Assembly: GCA_021647535.1 (NCBI GenBank)
Contig: JAKIUO010000117.1
Location: forward strand, 1 to 9,226
DNA from: Hyphomicrobiaceae bacterium
GTDB taxonomy: Bacteria; Pseudomonadota; Alphaproteobacteria; Rhizobiales; JAKIUO01
Reading direction: 5' to 3'
DNA length: 9,226 bases
Position 1 is the first letter of the stretch, and every line of letters begins with the position of its first letter. The translations under genes and the position numbers were made by a program. This document shows, one piece after another, positions 1 to 5,921 of this stretch. Below the pieces are notes generated by a model, which worked only from the letters and a program-made list of their open reading frames with translations, searched no databases and was not told where the DNA came from.

Positions 1-38
1 CGCGCGAAAGCGGCAAAGGGTCGAGCCCCTTGTGCAAT

Positions 39-56
39 CCCAATTGTTGGGTTTTT
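39..56 (+). terminator. Possible weak rho-independent terminator
   Basis: CCCAA (39-43) and TTGGG (47-51) form a five-pair stem around a three-base loop, and five T residues follow at once (52-56). This is the form of an intrinsic terminator reading rightward and could close a gene left of the window. The stem is short and has two A-T pairs, so the call is tentative. Confidence 0.3.
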
Positions 57-70
57 AGGGACTAGTCCCT
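57..70. repeat. 14-bp perfect palindrome
   Basis: AGGGACTAGTCCCT is its own reverse complement. Its ten-base core GGACTAGTCC differs by one base from the core GGACCAGTCC at 3480-3489 in the palindromic mosaic upstream of glnE, so the two may be relics of one repeat family. It could equally be a protein-binding site; nothing nearby decides this. Confidence 0.35.
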
Positions 71-213
71 GAATGCCCGCTGCATAAGCGTCACCGAAGG
101 CTCTTTTTCAAGACCGACCCAAAAGTTAGGTGCGTAACATCAGTGAAGAATTAGAGCGCTTCAGGTTCGATCTGCATCATTCTGACCGGGACGCAGATCG
201 TCCCCACCACGGA

Positions 214-234
214 TTCCCAAGCAGAGCTTGGGAA
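214..234. repeat. REP-like palindrome
   Basis: TTCCCAAGC and GCTTGGGAA are perfect nine-base inverted arms around AGA. From memory, a palindrome built on TTCCCAAGC/GCTTGGGAA recurs as an interspersed intergenic repeat in unrelated bacterial genomes, and its chance translations show up in spurious predicted proteins. It sits about 150 bp beyond the glnE stop codon. Membership of a repeat family in this genome is inferred, since only one copy is in the window. Confidence 0.5.
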
Positions 235-271
235 CCAGAATTTGAGCGCCCTCCCATTTAGGGAAAAACCT

Positions 272-320
272 TCCCCAAACCCCCTTACCTTTTTGAAATT
301 CAAAAAAGGGAGGGTTTGGG
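272..320 (-). terminator. Imperfect long stem-loop 3' of glnE, possible terminator
   Basis: CCCAAACCC (274-282) pairs with GGGTTTGGG (312-320), and inside it TTTTTGAA (290-297) pairs with TTCAAAAA (299-306), with mismatches between the two helices. Read on the minus strand, this lies about 60 bases past the glnE stop codon. The RNA that follows contains GGTTTTTCCC (complement of 261-270), so termination of glnE here is plausible. The first T of that run comes several bases after the helix, which is not ideal, and the structure may simply be part of the repeat cluster. Confidence 0.4.
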
Positions 321-368
321 AGGTCTCCTCCCAACGGGGTGCGGGACTGGCCCCGCTTGCGCAGCAAG
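318..368. repeat. Chain of three small stem-loops just after glnE
   Basis: Three perfect inverted repeats follow one another: GGGAGG/CCTCCC (318-323 and 327-332), GCGGG/CCCGC (341-345 and 352-356) and CTTGC/GCAAG (356-360 and 364-368). The segment from about 350 to 371, ending in AAGTCTC, resembles positions about 3529-3557 upstream of glnE, which also end in AAGTCTC after GGCC, GCT, GCGC and AGCA blocks. This looks like a composite palindromic repeat, not coding sequence. Confidence 0.45.
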
Positions 369-382
369 TCTCAGCCTCAAAT

Positions 383-3331
383 TTATACCCCCGCCCCCAC
401 ATATTTCTCAAACAGACGAAAAATATTGGCCTGTGTCTCTTTCAGCCGGGCTTCAAGATGGGTAAAATCGGGGCTGTCGGCAGCGCGTGCCAGCAGTTTT
501 TTAAGGCCCTCGGGAGCCGTTTGTGCGTCGAATTCCTTATCCGTACAAAGGCGCAAAATCTGCATCAGCATATGCAGCAGAAAAGCGCCCTCCAGCAGAA
601 GATCAGCATCACCCGGCACAAGAGCACCGGCAGTCGCCAGCTTGCCCACCGCCTTGCAGGTGTTTTGATCAAGGCAATCTGGGTGTTCATGGGCATGAAT
701 GAGCTGCAGATATTGCACCAGAAATTCAAGGTCTATGAGCCCGCCACGCACCTGTTTTAACTGCCACGGATTTGCCGAACCTTTTTGCGCAAAAATACGC
801 TGGCGCATTTCAACAACATCACGCGCCACCTGTGAGCGATCCCGAGGCAGACACAAAACCTCTTTGATGAGCTCCTGCAATTTCGTGCCCAACTCCTTTG
901 GCACCGCAACAATGCGCGCCCGTGTCAACGCCATATGTTCCCAGGTCCAGGCTTTTTCACGCTGATAATGGGCAAAGCTTTGTAAGTTGGTGGCCACCGG
1001 CCCGGCATTGCCCGAGGGCCGCAAGCGCATATCGACTTCATACAGCATACCCTCGGGCGTCGGGGCCGAGAGCGCGGTGATCAGGCGCTGCGTCAAACGA
1101 TTATAATATTGCGACACCGCCAGGGGCCGTCCGCTGGCCATCGACATGGTTTGTTCCGGGTCGGTTTCATAAACAAGTATCAGATCGACATCAGAGCTTG
1201 CCGTCATCTCGGCGCCCCCCACCTTGCCCATGGCCAACAGGCAAGAGCCACCCTTTGCAAAACCGCCATGCGCCTGTTCGATCTCGCCCTTCACCACCTC
1301 ATGCAAATGCGACAGCACACTGGCTGCCAGGTCACTATAGGCCTTGCCCGCCTGATCGGGGCTGATGGTATCGGTGAGCACGCGCACGCCAATCAAAAAG
1401 CCCTGCTCGCGCCCCTTGATGCGCGCTACATCAAGCCGTTCTGAATAGTCTCTGGCCTGCGCCAGCGCCTCTTTGAAGACCTCGTCAATTTCACCGCGAT
1501 CCGGCAGCAGGCCAAAAAACGAGGGATCAAGCACCGCATCCAGCAGGCGCGCGCGCTGCGACAAAGCCTTGGCCAGTCTTGGCGCAGTGCCCATAATCTG
1601 CGCCAGCAGACGTAACAGATCTGGATGGGCGCGCAGCAGGGCAAACAACTGTACCCCCGCAGGCAAACGTTTTAAAAACTTGTCGAACCCCAGCAACGCC
1701 GTATCGGCAGTGCCGGTCGCTGCCAGTTCGGCCAGCAATTGCGGGGTCAGTTCGGTCAGACTTTCTCTGGTACGCTTCGAGCGTGTCGAGCGATAGCGTG
1801 CGCGGTGCCAATCCTGCACGATGGCAATGGCGCGGGCCGGTTCTTTAAAACCCATTTGCTGCAATGTATCGAACGTGCCGGGATGAGGGTCGCCCCCTGT
1901 AAACACCAGATCGCCGCTCTGATGCGGGTTGGCTTCACCGGGCTGCTCTTCAAACAGACCCGCATAATGGTTCTGCACATTGAGCAGGTGGCCGGTCAGC
2001 TCCTTCGCAAATTCATCCAGACGATCAAAGCCGCAAAAACGGGCGATGCGCCTGAGCTCCTCACCTTCTTGCGGCAAGGTCTGGGTCTGCGCATCTTCAA
2101 CCATTTGCAAGCGATGCTCCACATGGCGCAAAAAACGATAGGCCGCGCTCATTTCGCGCTCGGCCCTTTTGCTGATCCAGGAGGCCTTGCGCAAACGCTT
2201 GAGATTTTTAAGGGTCGAACGCCCGCGCAATTTCTCTTGCCGCCCGCCCGCTATGAGCTGCTGGGTCTGCACAAAAAACTCGATCTCGCGGATGCCGCCG
2301 CGCCCCAGCTTGATATTATGCCCGGCCACCGTGACCTCGCCATGGCCTTTGACCGCATGGATCTGCCGCTTCATGGCGTGAATATCATTCAAGGTGGCGA
2401 AATCGAGATATTTGCGCCAGATATAGGGCGAGAGCTCTGCCAGAAACTTTTTCCCCGCCTGACGATCTCCGGCGACGACCCGCGCCTTGATCATGGCGGC
2501 GCGCTCCCAGTTCTGGCCGTAATTCTCGTAATAAACCAGCGCCGCCGCACTCGACATAGCCAGCTGGGTAGCCCCTGGGTCCGGGCGCAAACGCAGATCG
2601 GTGCGATAGACATAACCCTCCGGCGTGCGCTCGTTCAACAACATGACGAGATCACGGGTGAGGCGCACGAAAAAACTTTGCGGCTCAATCCCCTCACGCA
2701 GACAAGAGCGCTCAGGATCATACAGAATAATGAGATCAATATCGCTGGAATAGTTGAGTTCAAAGCCCCCCTGCTTGCCCATGGCCAGAACGAAATAACC
2801 GCAATTCTGCGCCGGCTCCGATCCCTCTGGCACATCGAGCTGCCCCGCCAGCCGCGCCTTGTTGAACAAAAAGGACACCGCCTCTTGCACCGCGCAATCA
2901 GCCGCTTTGGTGATCAGTTTGATAATCTCATCCACTAGCGCAACCCCGGCACTGTCATAAAGCGCAATCGACAGAGCGGTGTTTTGCTTGAAGACCCGCA
3001 ACAGCTTCATGGCCTCATTCAGGTCGGTGGTTTGGCTCAGCTCAAGCGCGAGTTTTTCGCATAACATCTTGATATGGCTTTTGCTCGGGGCCAGCAGACA
3101 GTCTTGCAAAAGCAGGCTCTGGCGCAACATCAAAGCGCGCAAAAAAGGCGACAGCCCCATGATCGAGACAAGAAGATCGCGCACCGGCCCGGCAGGGGAA
3201 ATCAAGTCCTGCAGCGGGGCAAGCTGCTCATCGCCAGAGCTGGACTGCAGCAGGTCGGCAAAAAACAGCTGCGCGCGGTCTTTTTCATAAAAGGGCGGAT
3301 GTGTGGTGATCTGTTTGTGGAACGGGGTCAT
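383..3331 (-). CDS. glnE: Bifunctional glutamine synthetase adenylyltransferase / adenylyl-removing enzyme
   Basis: GlnE attaches AMP to a tyrosine of each glutamine synthetase subunit when nitrogen is plentiful and removes it by phosphorolysis when nitrogen is scarce, under PII and glutamine control, in the cytoplasm. The 982 residues contain two nucleotidyltransferase modules. The N-terminal (deadenylylating) one has GKQGG at 185-189, SSDIDL at 195-200 with D197 and D199 as metal ligands, and DLRLRPDP near 245-252. The C-terminal (adenylylating) one has GKVGG at 702-706, SSDVDL at 712-717 with D714 and D716, and DMRLRP at 767-772. Each is followed by the typical helical segment, RGGIREIEF near 344-352 and RGGLIDLEF near 862-870. 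Length and both active sites match the family, so the enzyme appears intact. The ATG is the first possible in-frame start: a TGA lies at 3335-3337. GAGG (3333-3336 on the complement) sits only one base from the ATG, closer than usual. It stands alone, with long non-coding stretches on both sides. Confidence 0.97.
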   Translation of the reverse strand: MTPFHKQITTHPPFYEKDRAQLFFADLLQSSSGDEQLAPLQDLISPAGPVRDLLVSIMGLSPFLRALMLRQSLLLQDCLLAPSKSHIKMLCEKLALELSQTTDLNEAMKLLRVFKQNTALSIALYDSAGVALVDEIIKLITKAADCAVQEAVSFLFNKARLAGQLDVPEGSEPAQNCGYFVLAMGKQGGFELNYSSDIDLIILYDPERSCLREGIEPQSFFVRLTRDLVMLLNERTPEGYVYRTDLRLRPDPGATQLAMSSAAALVYYENYGQNWERAAMIKARVVAGDRQAGKKFLAELSPYIWRKYLDFATLNDIHAMKRQIHAVKGHGEVTVAGHNIKLGRGGIREIEFFVQTQQLIAGGRQEKLRGRSTLKNLKRLRKASWISKRAEREMSAAYRFLRHVEHRLQMVEDAQTQTLPQEGEELRRIARFCGFDRLDEFAKELTGHLLNVQNHYAGLFEEQPGEANPHQSGDLVFTGGDPHPGTFDTLQQMGFKEPARAIAIVQDWHRARYRSTRSKRTRESLTELTPQLLAELAATGTADTALLGFDKFLKRLPAGVQLFALLRAHPDLLRLLAQIMGTAPRLAKALSQRARLLDAVLDPSFFGLLPDRGEIDEVFKEALAQARDYSERLDVARIKGREQGFLIGVRVLTDTISPDQAGKAYSDLAASVLSHLHEVVKGEIEQAHGGFAKGGSCLLAMGKVGGAEMTASSDVDLILVYETDPEQTMSMASGRPLAVSQYYNRLTQRLITALSAPTPEGMLYEVDMRLRPSGNAGPVATNLQSFAHYQREKAWTWEHMALTRARIVAVPKELGTKLQELIKEVLCLPRDRSQVARDVVEMRQRIFAQKGSANPWQLKQVRGGLIDLEFLVQYLQLIHAHEHPDCLDQNTCKAVGKLATAGALVPGDADLLLEGAFLLHMLMQILRLCTDKEFDAQTAPEGLKKLLARAADSPDFTHLEARLKETQANIFRLFEKYVGAGV

Positions 3332-3371
3332 GCCTCATGACTACGCACAGCCAGCATATGGCACAAGAAAT

Positions 3372-3400
3372 ATTTTGCGTTGCAAGGGGGGGGGCGCCAA
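3372..3400 (-). promoter_or_regulatory. Candidate glnE promoter with a C9 spacer tract
   Basis: On the minus strand, TTGGCG (3395-3400) matches four of six -35 consensus bases. After exactly 17 bases, CAAAAT (3372-3377) matches four of six -10 bases. Nine consecutive C residues (G9 at 3386-3394 on the plus strand) fill just over half of the spacer. Transcription would begin near 3365, giving a leader of about 35 bases before the glnE ATG. The boxes are imperfect and this is inference from spacing and position; no other pair close to glnE looked better. Confidence 0.35.
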
Positions 3401-3436
3401 TAAATATTGATGCATTGCATAGGATCAGTGAAATGA

Positions 3437-3557
3437 GGGGCTCTGCCCCCTATTCCAGGAAGAGCGGGACCCTGCCAAAGGACCAGTCCTTTGGAAACCT
3501 GATTTGTTTTGAAACAATGAAAAATTGGGGCCGCTGTGCGCGTAGCACGCCAAGTCT
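3437..3557. repeat. Composite palindromic repeat upstream of glnE
   Basis: Four inverted repeats lie in series: GGGGC/GCCCC (3437-3441, 3445-3449), CCAAAGGAC/GTCCTTTGG (3475-3483, 3486-3494, a two-base centre), TTGTTT/AAACAA (3504-3509, 3512-3517) and GTGC/GCAC (in 3536-3549). The order of a GGGGCTCTGCCCC hairpin followed by a CCAAAGG/CCTTTGG hairpin recalls, from memory, a common interspersed intergenic element of Rhodospirillales-type alphaproteobacteria. Its right end resembles the segment ending near 371 on the other side of glnE. Confidence 0.5.
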
Positions 3558-3666
3558 CGCAGAGAGTAAAATGGCCAGAGAGGACAAGCGGCGTTAGGGG
3601 ATTTTGCGGTTATGCAATAGGTTAAGGCCAAGGGCGGTTAGTCATAAGCGCTAAGTTTAGAAAAAA

Positions 3667-3815
3667 CGTCATCTCGTTGAAGAATGGGATCCAGTCGCCT
3701 CTCGCCATGCCTCAGCCAATCAATTTTAAAGAACCCTATAATTTGGGCTTTTATTGGTTTTGAACGGCCATCAAAAAATTACGCCGACTGGATACCGGCC
3801 TACGCCGGTAAGACC
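3667..3815. repeat. Pair of inverted 31-bp REP-like units (BIME-like)
   Basis: The reverse complement of 3667-3697 and the sequence of 3785-3815 are both 31 bases long. They begin with the same nine bases, CGACTGGAT, then CC after one mismatch, and end in a GAC trinucleotide. The right unit folds on itself with TACCGGC (3793-3799) and GCCGGTA (3804-3810) around CTAC; the left unit has largely lost its inner pairing. The two face each other across 87 bases of A+T-richer DNA. This is the arrangement of bacterial interspersed mosaic elements, or of a small non-autonomous element with inverted ends. Confidence 0.55.
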
Positions 3816-3889
3816 TTTCAAAAAAATACGATCTTAACTTAACGCCTATAGAACGGTTGGTATCAGATATTTGTCGATGCCTACCCACA

Positions 3890-3954
3890 ATCCGAAAAAT
3901 CCTGGCGATGAACAGTTGCTTATTAACAAAGGTTCATCGTCAGGCAATTCGGAT
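3890..3954. repeat. Long two-part stem-loop beyond the OmpA-domain gene
   Basis: ATCCGAA (3890-3896) pairs with TTCGGAT (3948-3954). After a small internal loop, CCTGGCGATGAAC (3901-3913) pairs with GTTCATCGTCAGG (3932-3944) with one non-Watson-Crick position. The apical loop is 18 bases and A+T-rich. It starts 27 bases past the end of the OmpA-domain gene, so it would lie in that gene's trailer. No T-run follows on either strand, so it is not a standard intrinsic terminator. A 3' stabilising hairpin, a binding site or a relic of inverted element ends are all possible. Confidence 0.5.
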
Positions 3955-3980
3955 ATCCATGGCCCAGCGGCTATCAGCTG

Positions 3981-5678
3981 TTAGCGATAATTATCCACTC
4001 CGCCACTGTCGCTGTTGTTGTCACCATATGTACCGCTCCCGCTCCCCATGCCCATATCCCCATCATCACCCCAGATCACTGTGAATTCGATGCGGCGGTT
4101 ACGCGCCCGATCCCGATCCGAGCGTTCATATGGGACGAGCGGCTGCTCCTCGCCATAGCCCTTGGCACTGATGCGATCCCTTGAAATGCCTTCACGATAC
4201 AAGAACCGCGCAACGGAATGGGCGCGCTCATGAGACAAATGGTGATTGCTTTCACGCGAGCCGTCACTGTCCGTATGACCGGCGATCTCGATGCGCGAAT
4301 CCGGGCAACGGTTCATGACCCGTGACAATCGACGCAACAAACGATGGCTGCGAGCGCGTACCACCGCACTGGCCACATCGAAATGGATGCGATTGCGGTG
4401 CACAAGAGCATCCAGATAATTCTGGCAGGTTTCAGGGTCAATGCGCCCACTGGCGTCAATTTCGCTGTCATCTATCTCTTCATAATTATTGACCACTGGC
4501 GGGGCCACACGTGGTGGGCGGCAAAAACCGGTGCGGCGACGATGGCGTATCTCTGCAAAACGATTGAGATGCATACGAAATTTCTGACCGCGTTTACAAG
4601 CCGTCACACCATAGCGCGGCAAATCCCGATCAAAGAACTCGATTTCGTCATAACCGCGTCGCTGCAAAATATCGCGCACCCGGCTTGGACTATAGCTGTG
4701 ACGCACTTTGCGCACGCGACAAGGACCAATATCGGTCTTTCTCTGGACGCGGGCAAAGCGATTGAGACGCAGCTCATATTTACGGTCACGGCGGCAGGCC
4801 TCGGCCACATAGACTGGCAATTGATGATCCGTAAAAGTAATACGCGAGAAACCACGCGTCTCAAGCACACGGCGCACCTGTGGCGGCTTCATGGCCTCAC
4901 TGACAGCTTCGCAACGCCCGATACGCTGACGATTTCTGATGCGGCCTTTGCCATTGATGCGCAGCTCCATACGACGACCGCGCTTGCAAGCCCGGACAAC
5001 ATAAATCGGCAGCACGCGGTCAGTGAAAATAATGCGATTAAATCCCCTGCTGCGTAAATCGGCGCGTATAGCGGCAGGTCTTTGAACATTATAACCTCTG
5101 CGCCCTGACGAGCCAGGTTGCATATGTGGCGGCACCCGGTCAACAGTGGTGCAACGACCAACCGTTTTTCTGCCAGTGATCACCCCATTGCGGTTGACGT
5201 TCAGCCTGTAAAACTTACCCCTCTTGCAGGCCTGCGCCACATATCGTGGTAAAACCCGATCAATAAATCTGATTTTTGAATAACCACCCGCCCGCAAGGC
5301 CCGGCGTATCTGCGGCAGGCCCAGCCCTGTAGCAACAGGCCTCCCGCCACAGCGCCCAGTGCGTGTACGGCTGCGCACCCGGCCACGACGATTGAGTTGC
5401 AGCAAAAAGCGCTTGCCAACCCTGCAGGCCCTGACAGTTCCCCCTGAGGCATCTCTGCCCACAAAAACAATATCAGAGTATCCACTCACACGCAAACGCT
5501 GGCGAATGGACGTCTGGTCCCATCTTACACTGGTTATCAGCGGCTTGATCGCACCAATCAGGCCGCTTGTCCCTGTTCGAGATGTGGGCATTGCACCAAT
5601 CGTGGTTGCTGACAATAAACAGAGTGCAAAAACACCTGCGAAAACGGATGATAACCGTCCAAAAAATCGCCAAACCAT
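3981..5678 (-). CDS. Secreted five-repeat protein with C-terminal OmpA peptidoglycan-binding domain
   Basis: The 565-residue product begins with a signal peptide (arginines at 4 and 8, hydrophobic core about 11-29). C20 is not in a lipobox, so a soluble periplasmic form is likely. Residues 55-386 hold five repeats of about 56 residues, each with a helix, a G[YF]xxIxFxDRxLPxYV-like strand segment and two cysteines exactly 25 apart (85/110, 151/176, 231/256, 295/320, 361/386). Their pattern suggests PepSY-like modules, each closed by a disulfide; this is inference. Residues about 415-535 form an OmpA-family domain, with GHTD at 467-470, LSHERAHSV at 481-489 and NRRIEF at 527-532. D470 and R485 are placed like the diaminopimelate-binding pair of OmpA, so it probably binds peptidoglycan; C418 and C458 may form a further disulfide. 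No beta-barrel is visible, and the tail after 537 is rich in G, S and D. It is unusually rich in arginine. AAGGAG lies eight bases before the ATG. It is transcribed away from soeA. The domain is sure, the cellular role unknown. Confidence 0.9.
   Translation of the reverse strand: MVWRFFGRLSSVFAGVFALCLLSATTIGAMPTSRTGTSGLIGAIKPLITSVRWDQTSIRQRLRVSGYSDIVFVGRDASGGTVRACRVGKRFLLQLNRRGRVRSRTRTGRCGGRPVATGLGLPQIRRALRAGGYSKIRFIDRVLPRYVAQACKRGKFYRLNVNRNGVITGRKTVGRCTTVDRVPPHMQPGSSGRRGYNVQRPAAIRADLRSRGFNRIIFTDRVLPIYVVRACKRGRRMELRINGKGRIRNRQRIGRCEAVSEAMKPPQVRRVLETRGFSRITFTDHQLPVYVAEACRRDRKYELRLNRFARVQRKTDIGPCRVRKVRHSYSPSRVRDILQRRGYDEIEFFDRDLPRYGVTACKRGQKFRMHLNRFAEIRHRRRTGFCRPPRVAPPVVNNYEEIDDSEIDASGRIDPETCQNYLDALVHRNRIHFDVASAVVRARSHRLLRRLSRVMNRCPDSRIEIAGHTDSDGSRESNHHLSHERAHSVARFLYREGISRDRISAKGYGEEQPLVPYERSDRDRARNRRIEFTVIWGDDGDMGMGSGSGTYGDNNSDSGGVDNYR
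4521..5516 (-). repeat. Five tandem cysteine-paired modules within the OmpA-domain protein
   Basis: The coding segment for residues 55-386 encodes five 56-residue modules starting near residues 55, 121, 201, 265 and 331, joined by linkers of about 8-24 residues. Shared positions include a conserved G[YF], an I/V strand, DR.LP.Y (degenerate in the first module), ACKRG or its variants, a basic stretch and a terminal G.C. The first module diverges most. The repeats are similar in protein but visibly drifted, so they look like old duplications, not a recent expansion. Confidence 0.8.
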
Positions 5679-5686
5679 GGGCTAAT

Positions 5687-5692
5687 CTCCTT
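5687..5692 (-). promoter_or_regulatory. Strong Shine-Dalgarno of the OmpA-domain gene
   Basis: The complement reads AAGGAG, eight bases before the ATG at 5676-5678. This is a near-ideal ribosome binding site and settles the start chosen for the 565-residue protein. It contrasts with the weak sites in front of glnE and soeA. Confidence 0.75.
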
Positions 5693-5848
5693 TTGTTCAA
5701 AAATGTCCCATTAAAATTATCACAAACAATAGCAAATGAACTAGAGCTGAATGTGGCGTGTAGTGAGGCAAAACAGAGGCATTCAGGGAAACGTCGGGCC
5801 GGACCCACTCTACGACAGAGCCATCCATTAACCCATATCCTTAGCACC

Positions 5849-5900
5849 TGCGATAATTATATTTGCCCGATCTGTTCAAAAGATTTGAATATTGCGATAA
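5849..5900 (+). promoter_or_regulatory. Candidate operator region for soeA
   Basis: TTCAAA (5875-5880) and TTTGAA (5884-5889) form a perfect inverted repeat around AGA, 33 bases before the soeA ATG. It fits the T-N11-A pattern of LysR-type regulator sites. Two copies of TGCGATAA (5849-5856 and 5893-5900) flank it, 44 bases apart, about four helical turns. A GATAAA at 5896-5901 could serve as a -10 box, but no good -35 accompanies it. The whole 243-base gap between the divergent genes contains no convincing coding sequence. The regulatory reading is inference. Confidence 0.35.
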
Positions 5901-5921
5901 ACTGATTTAACGTGAGTTATT

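Larger units (their letters stand above)
1..382. other. Intergenic stretch 3' of glnE, no convincing gene
   Basis: No reading frame here looks like a real protein. The three forward frames open at the left edge close by positions 58, 63 and 72, and none of these tails is recognisable. The stretch instead holds a possible small terminator, a 14-bp palindrome, a REP-like palindrome and a chain of stem-loops between 272 and 368, listed separately. Open frames that cross it owe their translations to these repeats and overlap the end of glnE. Whatever gene lies to the left ends outside the window or within the first 70 bases. Confidence 0.6.
3332..3980. other. Intergenic stretch between glnE and the OmpA-domain gene
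   Basis: These 649 bases hold no convincing gene. The open frames of about 68-86 codons are carried by palindromic repeats and resemble no protein I know. In order the stretch holds the candidate glnE promoter, a palindromic mosaic (3437-3557), a plain A+T-richer part, a pair of inverted REP-like units (3667-3815) and a long stem-loop (3890-3954) close to the end of the neighbouring gene. Both flanking genes point left, so it carries the leader of glnE and the trailer of the OmpA-domain gene. Confidence 0.6.

Noticed and set aside
1739..2938. 399-codon open frame on the plus strand
   Set aside because: It lies wholly inside glnE on the opposite strand; glnE has both family active sites, so this is a codon-bias shadow.
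3437..3557. CRISPR array or tRNA gene in the repeat-rich intergenic DNA
   Set aside because: The repeats are single palindromes without regular spacers, and no cloverleaf or T-loop arrangement could be formed.
3337..3597. 86-codon open frame on the plus strand upstream of glnE
   Set aside because: It runs through the palindromic mosaic, resembles no protein I know, and its translation is explained by the repeats.
5617..5619. C20 of the OmpA-domain protein as a lipoprotein cysteine
   Set aside because: The residues before it (F-A-L) do not make a lipobox, and the hydrophobic core continues past it.
5567..5905. 112-codon open frame across the divergent control region
   Set aside because: It overlaps the start of the OmpA-domain gene and has no recognisable domain or good ribosome binding site.
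5871..5910. FNR/anaerobic box upstream of soeA
   Set aside because: No TTGAT-N4-ATCAA match is present; the palindrome there has a different sequence and spacing.
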